From: Acanthosepion pharaonis
Taxonomy: Eukaryota; Mollusca; Cephalopoda; Sepiida; Sepiidae
Reading direction: 5' to 3'
DNA length: 64,000 bases
Assembly: GCA_903632075.3 (NCBI GenBank)
Contig: CAHIKZ030005494.1
Span: 810,001-874,000, forward strand
In this document: positions 51,730 to 63,519 of the stretch, piece after piece
How positions within the stretch are numbered: position 1 is the stretch's first letter
Layout: the number at the start of each line of letters is the position of its first letter
The notes under the pieces: model-generated
Seen by the model: the letters and a program-made list of their open reading frames with translations, nothing else
What the model was told of the DNA's origin: nothing
Databases searched by the model: none
Position numbers and translations under genes: made by a program

Positions 51730-53330
51730 TTTTACAGTAAGGATGTGCCAACGTATTTTTAGGAAACTTTTACCAAGTTTGTTTCAACTTTTCTGTTTTG
51801 TTTTACTTTTTTATTCATAAGTATATATACCAATTTTAATTTAGTTATTTGTTGAATAATTTTTACATTTAAAATGCTAACTATAATTAATAATAATTAC
51901 AAAAATTGCATTCATTTTTTCTCATTTCCATGTAATTCTAATTTTTAATTAGATAATTTTCTATCAACGAGTAAAAAAAAACAAACACCAAGAATGTGCA
52001 TTTTTTAAGCATTTTAAAAATGTAAGGAAAAGAAATGTGATTGATGATTATCTTTATTTGCAAAAAATTAAAATTTTATTATATAAATTCGTTAAAGAAG
52101 TGTTAGTTAAAATTAAAACTAAAAATGTTTTAAAGCAAAACTAAAAGTATAGCAGTGAAACGAAACGAAACGAAACGAAATTCGTCTCTAATTTTTTAGA
52201 GCGACCCCAAGCGCCTGAATTGAGTGAATGTAGTCGTCAAAGTAGATGGGAACAGCGAACATCGACGGAGGTTTTGTGTGAAATGTCGAACAGTGCTTTT
52301 ATGAATTACTTACATTCGGTTTTTACTTACTGATGAAGGAATACCAAAAGGCATCATGTGGCAAGTATGTTCATTTTCTCAAAGCTTCATCTTTATACTT
52401 TTACTGATTATTAGTTGAAACGACGTGAAATTTTGTTTTTCTGGCCTCTTTGTTTTTTTTGGAGGGTAAAAATTCTAAGCCTGTTTGTAGTAATTGTTTG
52501 TTATTGAACTAAATTTCTGAATGGACCGCCGACTTTAAGGCATCGTTTCATGATTTCTAAAAGACTGTTATTGTTGGGACTTTTATTGGCATTAATTTGG
52601 TTTTGATTACTTTCTTTTATTTTTGGAGTGAGTGACGTTGATTTCCTTTTTATTTTAGTAATGTTTTTTCTATTGTAAATCTTTTTGGTCATGCCTTTAA
52701 AAAAAAAAAAAAACATCGTATTTTTTTAAACAAAATCTAGGCATTTTATGTTTTTTTACCCTTCTGATTTTATTTGTTTTTAAATTTTTTTTTTCTTTGA
52801 GATATTTTTAGGATATTCATAAAATTTGTTAATATAGATGCCTAAGATTTATTATTTCGTAATCATTTTCGTAAAATTTAAATGTCCGGAAAGATGTTTT
52901 TTAAAGTTTTTTTTTTTTTTTAATTTTTATTTTGGTTTCTGTTTTTGTTTTAATTCCGATTTACTTCCTAAAATAATTTTCTGTGATTTTTAATTCTGGA
53001 CATGGACTTTTTTGTATTTCTATTTATTTTTCGAAACCCCTTTTTAATGACTATGACGAGGTTTTATGAATGAAGTGAAGTTCTTAATTTCGGTAGCGAT
53101 ATCGCGAGGGACCGGGTATGACATGAAGAAGAGAAGCCTCATCAGAACGATTCTTTTGTATCGGGTGGCGGGTAACTCTTCTTCTTGCTTCTGGCCACAC
53201 CACCAGGGTGATGATAATAATAATAATTTATAATAAGAAGAATTATTATTATTATTATTATTACCTTATTACATACACTATTATTGCGAATATTAAGTTA
53301 AAAAAATTGACGTCATTTTTACTTGGATTT
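51730..53330. other. Repeat-poor AT-rich block with two CpG clusters
   Basis: 52145-52335 has (CGAAA)n followed by about 8 CpG in 140 bases. 53085-53180 has about 8 CpG in 95 bases (GGTAGCGATATCGCGAGGGA). The rest is T-tract-rich with few CpG. These could be non-coding first-exon or promoter sequence. A possible donor AA-GTATGT follows ATGTGGC at 52358. No open frame supports a coding exon, so this is only a pointer. Confidence 0.25.
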
Positions 53331-53337
53331 GAAAGCA

Positions 53338-53635
53338 TCAGACACACACACACATACAGAGCACACATAGGCACACATAGACACGCATAGACATACAGAG
53401 GCACACATAGACATACAGACACACATAGACATACAGAAGCACACACTACAAACATAGACACACACACACACAACACATAGACATACAGAAGCACACACTA
53501 CACAGTACACACATAGACAAAGAGGCACACACACACACAGGCCTACAGAAGCACACACACAGACATACAGAGGTATACACACACACACACACATAGACCT
53601 GCAGATGCACACGCACATACACATACACACAAAGA
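53338..53635. repeat. CA-rich degenerate minisatellite
   Basis: Units such as ACATAGACATACAGAGGCAC and AGAAGCACACAC mixed with (CA)n. Cysteine/valine-rich minus-strand frames are artefacts. Confidence 0.92.
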
Positions 53636-53639
53636 AAAT

Positions 53640-56425
53640 GCACGTATGACTAATTTTTCCATCTTTTTTGCAATCATCATTATTAACAGTAGCACAATCT
53701 CTCTCTAGTCTAGATTTTCAGTTTTCACTATTTTTAATTATGTGTAGCAATTAATAATGTTTTATTGGCCGATATATTTGTGGTAGAATTGAAGAAGAAA
53801 TAAAGATGCAGTATTATTATTATTGTTGTATCTGTTGCTTTCCTAGTCATGGCAAAGAGTTCAAGGTCTGTTAGGATTTTTAGGGAATACAAAATGAAAG
53901 ATTCACTTTAAAATACTGCGATTGCTAAAAAAAAACAAACCCCAAAACCCCTCAGAATGAATAAAAAAAACTAAAAGCCCAGAAATAAAACATTCATTTC
54001 GAATCCAATTTATTTGCTCCTTCTAAAAAGGTCGATCCATTATTTTTTGAAATTATGACTAAAATAAAAATGGGTTTCGAATTAAGCTCGGAAATAGCAG
54101 TTGAGTAAAAAAAAAAAAAATGATTTTTTTTTGTCTTCGGTTAAATTTTAATTATTAAATTTTTAAAAAATGATTTTATACAAATATCCCACCGCATTTA
54201 ATTCGGTTTTTACATTATTTTTCACTACAGAAAATCTTAAATATAAATTATTTGATTGAAGTGTCAAGAAAAACCCAATTCAAGTTCTGGCAGAATTCTA
54301 CGTTTTTAATTTAATAATTAGTAATTCTGTAATTAATAATAATAATAATAATAATAAACAATAGTTTTTCCGCATTCATGGAAAATTATTATTTGTAAAA
54401 TTAAAAATAAAATAGAGAAATATTATTTCTAAACAGATTTTGACTTCCTTATTTTCGGGACAAGATGTTGAACATTCAAGCACTATGGTATTTATTTAGT
54501 TTTAAATTTATTAAATAAAAATCTAAACTTAAATTCTTAAATAGTTTTTTTTTTTTTTTAAATTACTATGAAAATGTTTAACTAAAAAAGCTTTGCTAAA
54601 GTTAACGGAAAAAATGTTTATGGTAAAAAAAAGTATAATTCCTACTGATTGACTTAAAAAAAATAATTTTTAAATATTTTAATTAAAAAAGTATGTATTT
54701 TTCTAATTATTTTACTGTGAAAAATGCAATTGATTTAATTTTGCAACTAGTGTGTCTGATGTCAGTTGTGTCATCTTCATCGTCTTAATTTGATGCTGTC
54801 ATTCTTGTTATGAATAATATAATACACACGTCTTTTAAAGTCTGTGAATCATGACGGTAATTCTAGTAAAAAAAAAAGTAAATATTTTATTAAAAGAAAT
54901 ATATTTTTTTGTTTGCAAATCAATTTTATGAATATAATTATTGGTCAGTAAATGATGTTTTATTTTTTAAATAGTAGTAGAATGATGAAGAAGAATGAAG
55001 AATACATTCTGCAAGTAAGAAGAGTTGACCTGGTTGTTGATTCTGTTTCTTACCGTTTTCTTCAGCGACCGATTCTGTTCAAATGTTACTACTATTTACT
55101 GTTAAAACTTAGCCACATCCATTTTTAGAACGTAAAATGAATGTATAACTATATTTAGCATCTATTTCTTCTTCTTCCTGGAAGAATAAAAATTGAAAAT
55201 AGTACAATTTTTAGTTGTTATAAATAAATTAAAAGAAAAATTCTCATCGGTCTTTACAATTGAAAGCAAGCAACATGTCGCTCTCACTGCAAAGACTGTT
55301 AGTGTTTAAACCCGGAAACTTCCCACGATTGTATTGTAAAAAAAAATTCTAGTTTTATTCACAAGAGAAATATTCATTTACTTCTGATCAGATTGCTTTT
55401 TCGGAATTAATGATTATTATTGGAACATTTCCAATCGGTCCCTCATCATAAAAGGTGAAAATATGATCAAAGAAATCGTTGTGCGCCATTGCTAGCTCGC
55501 TACAAAGAATTCTATCAGATTATATTACCATTCGTTTATTTCTATTTTTTTTTTTTTTTTACTACGCTTTGAAATGCAAAAAGGAAATAAAAGAAACTTT
55601 TAAATATTTTTTTTTAATTTAAAATAATATATAGAATTAAATCTGAATGTGTAGGTCTCCTTACATGACTTGCAAAATTCCCCAATTTAATGGGTTTTTT
55701 TTCTTTCTCTAAGCAAATTATCTTCTCTAAGTTCGCATTTAGCAAGAGAAAGCGATCTTGTTGCTTGTTCTTCAATAAATATTCCAATGGTAGTAATAAT
55801 ATTTTTCTATTTTTTTAAGTAGACGGTTGGTAAAATCACGTGCATGGATTAGAAACTAATAAATACCAGTTTATCTTTTTTTAGTCTCTCTCTCAAACCA
55901 TTTGCCCCCAACCAAATATAAATTGTTTTTCTCTTTCCAAACTTTTTAATTAATTCTTCCTTTTTCTTCCCAATTCTATTAATGTTCCTAATCTTATTTG
56001 TATTGAAACGTATCAACCGTGTTTGGTCCTGCTCGGCAGTAATAAAAAAAAATTGTTTGGATCTAAAATAAATAAAGATAAATTATTTATTTTAATAATT
56101 GAATGTAAGAGAGGTGGAAAAAAGAGGTGTCAAATAATTTTTTTTTAATTTTTGAACGAGTAGTTCTTTAAAAAAATAAAAAAATAAAGCTCTTTTGATT
56201 TTTTTTAAGGTTTTTTTTTTTTTTAATTTTAAGCCAAAAAATGTTAAAAAAATACATTTCAAAACTTATTTTTGTAGCTGTGGTAACAAAAAACTTTAAT
56301 TTTTTTTTTTTTTTTTTCAGTGAAAAAAAAACATTAAATTTTTTTTAAATTAAATTTTCACTATTTGCTCCTAATTTGGTAATAGTCAGTATGCCATTTG
56401 AATCTAATGAAAAATCACTGAACCT
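53640..56425. other. No feature recognised
   Basis: A long, very AT-rich stretch with poly-A and poly-T runs, short AAT tracts near 54335 and no recognisable transposon, RNA or coding signal. It is the longest such block in the window. It could be an intron or old intergenic sequence. Confidence 0.5.
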
Positions 56426-56429
56426 TCAA

Positions 56430-56548
56430 ATAATATAGCTATTTAAACTAAGTTTGACACAAGGTCATTAGTAATGAGCACCTAGTGTAGCTCAAACTGG
56501 CTCCTCAGTAGTAATGAGTTGTGAGAATGTTCCCCATTACTCAGTGGC
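56430..56548 (-). repeat. Degenerate single unit of the tRNA-like array
   Basis: Plus-strand TTTGACACAAGGTCATTAGT, GAGCACCTAGTGTAGCTCAA and CCCCATTACTC align with CACAAGGC, GAGCACTTAGTGAGGATAGA and ACCATTACAC of the 39.0 kb units. Confidence 0.5.
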
Positions 56549-56549
56549 A

Positions 56550-57770
56550 AACATTCAAATATTTCTAACCCTTCTCTCTCTGTAAAGACAAGTTAACAAA
56601 TTTAAGTTTAAAATTATTTATTTATTTTTTTTTAAGTGAGAAAAAAATAAATCAAGGGCACCTGAACCTTGGCTTGGTACAAAAAATTTTTTAAAAATCA
56701 AAAAAAAAAAAAAATAGGAGTAAATCTACGATAATTGTTTTGTTAGTTTTCCAAGTACATAAAACTAGAACCTGCCTTGAAAATCAGTATTTGAAATACA
56801 GGTTTTTACTTGTGTTCACAGTGTACAAAAATGAAAGGATTAAAAAAAAGTTCTAATGTTTGGTCAGATTTTTGGTAGAGGGTTGGGCAAAGAATTTTTC
56901 AGCACCTTCTCATGCAGTTTTGAAACATGTTAAAGCATTTTTTTTTTTTAAATTTCATAGATTCATTGTTTTTTTTTTATTTTTATATATTTTTGGGTGA
57001 ATTTCTTTTTTTAAAATTTATCAATTGCATTAAAATATAATTTACGCACAGATTAATATCTAGTTTTTATGAGTATCTCAGATTTTGCAAAGAGAATTTT
57101 TATTTATGGCTTCTTTTGTGTCAGTTAAATTTGGGTTTTTTAAAACTCTTATCTCCTCTGGTTCAATTCCATGTCATAGATATCTTTATATCTCTGGCAT
57201 ATCAGAGAAATGTCATTGTAAAGAAAAAGGATATTTAGATAAGCCTTAAATGTATTTGGTAATAATTTTAACCAAGTTGAAGTATCTTCAGTATGTTGTA
57301 CTGTTGCATCAAGTGTTTCACATGAGGGGTCATAAAGAATGTGAACAATATAACAGGGTTGGGAGATCAAAAATTAAAAATCAGTTCTTTGCCAGTAGAG
57401 CAACTAAACAAGTTTTACTACCATCTGACTAAATGAAGAAGTGTATACATGTGACCTAATATTGTTTGAAATACCACCTTTAAAAAACTGTTATAGAATA
57501 ATTTAGTTTTGATTACTGCACTGATAATTAATTCTGGACTCAGAATTGGGAAGTATAAATTTATCTGAAATTTGATTTGGTTTTCATGGAAAATATTCAC
57601 AAATTATGTTGTTTAAATGTTTTGTATGTGATGTAAAAGTTCATGATTCAAGATGTTAAATCTTTTTTTCTTTTTTTTTTTCTTTAAAAGTTTCTCATGA
57701 ATATTAAGTTGGATTTGAATGAATGTTAGGCAAAGCCAAAATTCATTATGAAAAATAATGCATATATAAG
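56550..57770. other. No feature recognised
   Basis: AT-rich; poly-T and poly-A tracts. Short frames at 57149-57600 show no family resemblance. Confidence 0.5.
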
Positions 57771-57774
57771 ACAC

Positions 57775-57948
57775 CAGAAGTGTGGAAACAAAATGGCTAT
57801 TTTTGGAGTGATTTTATAACATATTTATGTTATAATTTTTGAATAAATAATTATATTTGCTCTACTCTGTATTGAGCACTCTTTAAGATAAGAATAGCAT
57901 TTGTTGGTTATTGGAATTTATTCCATATACACCAATCCTATACTTGGA

Positions 57949-57990
<42 letters not shown>
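57775..57990 (+). repeat. Element G, copy 1, with (TA)n tail
   Basis: Contains ACAAAATGGCTATTTTTGGA, TTTTATAACATATTTATGTT, TTTGCTCTACTCTGTATTGA, TTGTTGGTTATTGGAATTTA and TATACACCAATCCTATACTT, then (TA)n at 57953. An inverted copy lies at 59210-59405. Confidence 0.85.
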
Positions 57991-57998
<8 letters not shown>

Positions 57999-58359
57999 TT
58001 TTCTTATTTGTACTTTATGAATAATTGCCTGCGATGTAAAGTATTAAATTCATTAGAAGAAATACTGGGAAAAAAAATCTTAGTCTTCTTATTTATTTTA
58101 ATGAAAATTTAAATAATTCAGAAGATAAAAATTTTGAATGTTTTGAGACCTAAAAAAAAATAGTTAAACTTAAAAAATGGATGAGTAGATTATGAGGCTA
58201 GGTAAACTTTTTTCTCTAAGTAAAAATAATTTACTACTGTCAACAGTTACTTAAATTTTTGTCATGCTTTATTTTAAGCTTTGTTTTATTTTGCATGTTT
58301 TGTCCAAACTTGGATATGGACAAAAAATTGAAGCATTTCAATTGTGACCAATCCTCGTC

Positions 58360-58470
58360 TCTTTACCATCTCCAACCCCCATCTTACACTCATTACACCT
58401 CTTATTCAGTAACACTCTACCATGAGTGACTCTTGAGGCTTGTATTGAATGAAATAATAAAAAAAAACAT
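58360..58470 (+). mobile_element. CR1-like LINE 3' UTR
   Basis: TAACACTCTACCATGAGTGA-CTCTTGAGGCTTGTATTGAA then an A-rich tail, the same formula as at 50.8 and 61.3 kb. No coding part is visible. A 33-base duplication (AACCAATCAATATACTGGTC) follows at 58527-58593. Confidence 0.65.
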
Positions 58471-58599
58471 GAAAGCATTTAAATTTCAATCCATATGAGT
58501 GATCATTTGCAAAAAAGGGATAATTCAAACCAATCAATATACTGGTCATTAAGTGAGGTTAAACCAATCAATATATTGGTCATTAAATGAGGTTCAACA

Positions 58600-59030
58600 A
58601 ACGTCTATTCTTTATCTGCATATGGATTGCATTTTGAGAAAGTTTGTCAGCTTTCAACCTAATATATTTTATGGGATGATAGAATTTTTTTTTTTTTTTA
58701 ATCTTGGATGAAGAATAACTGCTGTAAATACCAACCGACTATGATTGGTTCATTCAAAGTACTATTTAAGTCAGCAGTCTATAAAACATACACTAAGAAG
58801 TCACTTCTTGTCACTTCTCTTTTGTGAGTAAGAAATTTCTCTTTTTTTCTCCCCCCCCCCACGATGTTTCTTAATTTTTTTTCTAACCTGATAGGCAACA
58901 TATTCTTTTCAGTTTTTTTTTAAATTGGAAACTCTGCTCAGAATTTGTTTAGATTATTGGCATTATATACAATTTTTAATGTATATATTTTACTCAGATA
59001 GGCTATATGTGTAATAGGACAGTATGAATA
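58600..59030. other. No feature recognised
   Basis: AT-rich; T-tract at 58690 and C-run at 58850. Confidence 0.5.
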
Positions 59031-59031
59031 A

Positions 59032-59150
59032 ATGAAAACTTATCTTAGCTGATGCATTTTGTCCTCGGATGGACTTTATCAGGGCATTTGCATTGATAAA
59101 GTCCCTCAGAGGATTAAACGTTGGCTAGGATATGTTTTCATTTCATTTTT
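59032..59150. repeat. Fold-back hairpin, about 53-bp arms
   Basis: AAATGAAAACTTATCTTAGC ... GTCCTCGGATGGACTTTATC pairs with the reverse complement AAATGAAAACATATCCTAGC ... ATCCTCTGAGGGACTTTATC across a loop of about 10 bases. Confidence 0.85.
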
Positions 59151-59208
59151 ATTTTCTCTCTCACATACAGTGAAACAGATGTGTGTGTGCGCATACACGC
59201 ACAAATTA

Positions 59209-59503
59209 TATATATATATATATATATAATATATACCCAAGTATATAATTGGTGTATACGAAATGAATTCCAATAACCAACAATTACTATTCTTAAAAGA
59301 GTGCTCAATACAAAGTAGAGCAGATATAATTATTTTAAAAAAAAAAAATTTATAACATAAATATGTTATAAAATCACTACAAAAATAGCCATTTTGTTTC
59401 AACACCCTCAGTGTCTTATCAAGTGATGATGTTGAATGTAGTGATTTTTGTAGTGATTTTATAACATTTATGTTATAAATTTTTTTTTTTTTCAAAAAAT
59501 AAT

Positions 59504-59527
<24 letters not shown>
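59209..59527 (-). repeat. Element G, copies 2 and 3
   Basis: 59210-59405 is a reverse-complement copy of 57775-57965 (about 88% by eye), including the (TA)n tail at 59209-59231. 59440-59527 repeats the TTTTTGTAGTGATTTTATAA-CATTTATGTTATAAA part in plus orientation with another (TA)n. Copies 2 and 3 form a hairpin of about 45-bp arms around the sequence AACACCCTCAGTGTCTTATC. Confidence 0.85.
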
Positions 59528-59529
<2 letters not shown>

Positions 59530-59536
<7 letters not shown>

Positions 59537-60830
59537 GTATATTATTTATACACACACCGGTTTCATTTGAAATACATTTATCAAAACGTACAATGTGAGG
59601 TAATATGCCCTTAGCTTGACCAAGAAGGGAATCCCTCCACCATTTTTTTTTTCTAGGAACTTCCCAATGTCCTTTTATAAAAATACAAAATTTGCTCTTT
59701 TGGTTTTTTTTTAAAAATTTTTTTCTAAAGTGCTGTTTTATTGTATGTGATCGAGGACTGAAGTAATTGTAAAGGTTATTACTTAAAGAATTCTTGGAAT
59801 TTACTTCCTAAACCTGTCTATAAAAAGAAATTAAAAAAAATGTTATTTAAATTTTATACTGACATTCAGATTAAACACCTGTGGCAATATCTATTTTGTA
59901 GAAATGTCCATTTATTCTTTCATAGTAATCTCTACTGTTTTTTTTAAATAAAAATACAAGCCAAATTTTTAAACATTTAAAAATTACTTACAATGATATA
60001 AAATTGTTTATGCATCTGTTAAATAAGTATTATCAAGTAACCTACTATTATCTGTATTTATTGTTTTCCATAGAATATTATTTTAAACATTGTAAGTTTT
60101 ACTATAAAATATATTCACATACACTTTGAATTGTAAAGTTTTATTCAGTTTTTAAAATAGCTATTCTGTTGCATTTTTATATCAATAAGCAGTTTCATTG
60201 CAATATATATTTCTTGAATTTGAGTATGAGAAATTTATTAAAAAGTGATTACTCCAAAGTTTTGGGAATGTAAGTACAAAATACAGTCATAAAAATATTA
60301 AGGTAAAGATACTTTAAAACAGTTTGTGTTCAGAGTTTACAAAACTGGCTCATCATCCTTTCAGTAATTATTAATGAAATTTTACATTTAATTATTTCTT
60401 TTTATATACATTTTGAATTTTATATTTTATTTGGCTAACAAAACTTAAACGTTTGTAAACAAAAAAAACATTTAAAAAGAATGTTGCCAATGTAAAGTTT
60501 TGAAAGTTGTAATCTTGTTGACAAAACAGTGTTACTTATTTGTTTATTATACAAGATATTATAATAATTATTATTTGTTTATTATAAAAATAATATTAAT
60601 TATTTCTAAATACATTAGTAACCAAGTGATGACTTATTAAATATTTACAATTTATACTGTAAAATACTCTATACTTTATCAAGTGTCTTTTTGAAAGAGA
60701 ATTACTATTTAAGAAATTCCCCCCTCCCCCAAAAAACACTTAAAGGATTTTTCCTATGAATAACACAGTCCGATGTATTGAGATTATCATTTTAGATTTT
60801 TATAGAAATTTGTCATCTGACTGAATTTCT
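59530..60830. other. No feature recognised
   Basis: AT-rich, no recognised family. Confidence 0.55.
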
Positions 60831-60834
60831 GTAT

Positions 60835-61020
60835 TTCTGAGGACTTATCATTATTTAAATTATTTACATTCAGACTATTGTCCTCATCTTTGTTGTTGTT
60901 ATCACAACGTTTATACTGTTGTGGCTTCTAACTTTCCTCAGGTGTATATCTATCTGGGTAACCTACAGGTTATTCCTAACATGACACTTTATTTAATCTA
61001 CAGGGTAGACTGTTCTCTTT
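60835..61020 (-). repeat. SINE-B body fragment
   Basis: The minus strand reads TAACCTGTAGGTTACCCAGA, CACCTGAGGAAAGTTAGAAG, TAAACGTTGTGATAACAACA and AAAGATGAGGACAATAGTCT. Head lost. A short plus-strand SINE-B tail (CATTGTGATAATATCAACAA-AGATGAGGAGAATAG) lies at 61345-61415, on the far side of the LINE tail below. Confidence 0.72.
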
Positions 61021-61099
61021 CTACTGCCTATAAGTAAGGATATCTCATCTAGTTCTTATTTTTAGTACTGCTCACTTACTGTCTGCTCTGTTTTCACTT

Positions 61100-61335
61100 A
61101 GTCCAAGTACTCTATTGGTGAGATGTAAGTTCCACTCGAGCAGCTTCTTCCCATGAACCACTGCTTTGTGGAAGTGGCTCCCAAGAGGATGCTTCCCTGA
61201 CCACTGCAATCTTAAATCTGTTCAAGTCTAGGGTTAATATCCCCATAAATTGTGTCTCTGTAACCCTCTAACTTGAGTGGCTCTTTGACCCTGTACAGGG
61301 TGAACTTAATTGTAAAAAAAAAAAAAAAGTTACCT
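61100..61335 (+). pseudogene. CR1-like LINE 3' end
   Basis: FHSSSFFP, stop, TTALWKWLPRGCFPDHCNLK, SVQV. The 3' UTR CCTCTAACTTGAGTGGCTCT-TTGACCCTGTACAGGGTG and a 15-base A run mark the 3' end. Only the last 40 codons survive. Confidence 0.82.
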
Positions 61336-61419
61336 CGAATGATATGCACCTGAAACATTGTGATAATATCAACAAAGATGAGGAGAATAGTTTAAATGTA
61401 AATAATAACATCATTATAA

Positions 61420-61875
61420 TTGCTTTTCATTAAATGATGTAGTCTATATAAGAAATATGCTTCATATTTAAATTAGTGATAGCCTTCTCAGATTTATTTT
61501 TAGCTGTTAATGTTCTTCTCATGGGGCAGATTTATTAAGCAGATGTGGGATTCATATTTGAAATGCCTGCCTTTTTCAAAGGAGCTTCACCTCCCTCCGG
61601 ATGTGGTGAGTTGGGAGAATGTGCTTTCATTGTTAATTTTTGTTGTGCTAGTTTGAAGATAAATGCGTGTGTGTTGCATAATATGAGAGGGGACACTGCA
61701 AGTGATACAGGCTTCACTGGATGAAAAATTATCCTCCCACTGAGAAAGTAGACACTAGTCAGTCAGAACTGTAGAGAAAAAAAAAAAAAGACTATATCAG
61801 ATTACACAGAACCGCCTTTATAATTTTGAGCTTCTATTTTTTTTTTATATGAATTGTTAGAAATATATAATATAT
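61420..61875. other. No feature recognised
   Basis: Unassigned. Confidence 0.5.
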
Positions 61876-61879
61876 ATGT

Positions 61880-62240
61880 ATATATTTTTATTATTTCAAA
61901 TGTTATTTTTAGTGAATACCCGTATTTGTGTAGGCTCTATTTATTTTAAACAGTATTTGATTTCATCTACTGACCTGCGCACTCTTTCTTACAAAAAATG
62001 TACCCTCTATCATGATTCGAACCGTTATCCCTCTTTGCAGGAGAAACCATCGTCTGATCTGGGATGCTTTAACTGCTTAGCCACGAAGAGCTTCACAATC
62101 AAGCAAGGTTTTATTTGCCTCTAAAACACATTCGCTCGTACAGATTTTCTTGAAGGGCATGTCCCACTCACCTTCTTATCCAAAACGTAAACAAAGCAAT
62201 TTCTAAAGAATTAATGGATTTTGTTTTTTAATTTGATTTT
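61880..62240 (-). repeat. SINE-C, near full length with intact B box
   Basis: The minus strand reads GCTTTGTTTACGTTTTGGAT (5' flank part), CTTCGTGGCTAAGCAGTTAA-AGCATCCCAG (A-box region), ACGGTTCGAATCATG (GTTCGAATC, exact B-box consensus), GTACATTTTTTGTAAGAAAG, GGTCAGTAGATGAAATCAAA and AATACGGGTATTCACTAAAA. About 110 bases precede the tRNA-like part, as in the 39.96 kb copy. Confidence 0.78.
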
Positions 62241-62335
62241 TTTTTTATTAATTTGAAAATGACATTTGAACTAATAAAAATATGTTTGATTAAAAAACAA
62301 AAATCCATTAATTCTTTAGAAATATATGCAGGGTG
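62200..62335. repeat. Inverted repeat at the SINE-C end
   Basis: ATTTCTAAAGAATTAATGGA-TTTTGTTTTTTAAT and, 45 bases on, its reverse complement ending ATCCATTAATTCTTTAGAAA. It looks like two opposed SINE-C 5' ends. Confidence 0.85.
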
Positions 62336-62780
62336 TTCTAAGTCACCCCAGCACAGTGTTCCAAAAATCACCTAAGTATTTTTTATACATTTATTTCTTT
62401 TTTCTTTTTCAGAACTAAGATTAAATATTAACAACATAAGATAAGAAGATGGGTAATTTCATTATGTTAATTGAACTTATTGTTGTAGCTTACCTACAGA
62501 CAATAATGGGTATGTCCCCATTCACATACAGTAGTAAATACTGTATGTTGGTCTGCAGTTGGAGATTTATTGTTGAATTCACTTGACTCACTTCTAGCAG
62601 TTGACTTCTTCTACGTGCTGCTGGCAAATCTTATATGTGTTGTTCTTGTCCTAAGTATTATCGTTCATTACCAACCTTCGTGTGATTATTCTATTCAGTA
62701 AGCTTTCCTAGGTTACCACACTTACGAAAAAAGAAACAAATGTCTGAAAAATACTAAGTTGACTTTTGGAACACCCTGCA
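62329..62780. mobile_element. Non-autonomous DNA element with terminal inverted repeats
   Basis: Left TGCAGGGTGTTC ... CAAAAATCACCTAAGTATTT and right (reverse complement) TGCAGGGTGTTCCAAAAGTC-AACTTAGTATTTTTC, then TTTCTTTTTTC on both sides. The left end carries about 22 extra bases (TAAGTCACCCCAGCACAGTG). The interior of 330 bases is non-coding. The 'CAGGGTGTTCCAAAAGT' terminus is a form seen in Tc1/mariner-type elements. Confidence 0.7.
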
Positions 62781-62784
62781 AAAA

Positions 62785-63200
62785 AACCAAACTTCTTAAA
62801 AGATTTTTAACTAACAAATTTTTATAAAGTTGTTTAAACTCTAAAATGCTGGCAACTTTAAGTTATTTCAGTTGAATTTAAATGTGTGATTTTATTATTG
62901 AAGATATTTTTAAATTAATAAAATTTGCAATAAATCAACATGAAACTGTTAAGTTTTTAGAATTATATTTTTGTTCTGTGTACTTGGTGAAAAATGTAGA
63001 ATAATTTTTTTTTTTTTTTTTTTTTTGATGATTCATCTTTTGTATTTGAAATTATTATTAATGTCCTGCAAAATAACGTGTAATATAATCCAAGCATAAA
63101 CTAAACAAAGAACATATTTCTTAGAACGATACAAACTCATTTCAAGAAATTATCAAATGATAGAGAAATTCTATTCTGCAAGTAGTTGAAATACTTTGGT
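62785..63200. other. No feature recognised
   Basis: AT-rich with a 24-base T tract at about 63003. Confidence 0.5.
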
Positions 63201-63204
63201 AATA

Positions 63205-63420
63205 GAAATTGGCAGAGGGCTTGGAAAATTTGATACTCACAGGACATACTGAAGGCAAGAAGCGCAGAGGAAAGCAGCACATAACTTACCTATAGTTGGC
63301 AGAATGGGTTAAGATAGCTAGCAAAAAGACAAAATTTACTAAGGGCTATAAAGGACAGGTAGTTGTAAAGAGCCATAACCCATCATGTCCTGAAAGGGTA
63401 TAGCTCATAGAAGAATAGAC
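63205..63420 (+). pseudogene. Endonuclease-RT LINE (type 2) tail
   Basis: GGCAGAGGGCTTGGAAAATT, GACATACTGAAGGCAAGAAG, AAATTTACTAAGGGCTATAA and GAGCCATAACCCATCATGTC match the 31.8 and 46.3 kb tails. Several stops. It ends TCATAGAAGAATAG. Confidence 0.78.
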
Positions 63421-63519
63421 ACCAGTGTATCAACTTCTGTCTTTGTCTTTAGGCCTTCTCTCCCACTAAAAATATTGACAAATGAAAGATATTATTTGAT
63501 CTGATTTACATATCAGAAG

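Noticed and set aside
53261..53643. Cys/Val-rich minus-strand peptides up to 103 codons
   Set aside because: CA-rich minisatellite artefact; no conserved cysteine spacing.
59106..59555. 149-codon minus-strand frame
   Set aside because: It runs through element G copies, poly-T and (TA)n tracts; no family resemblance.
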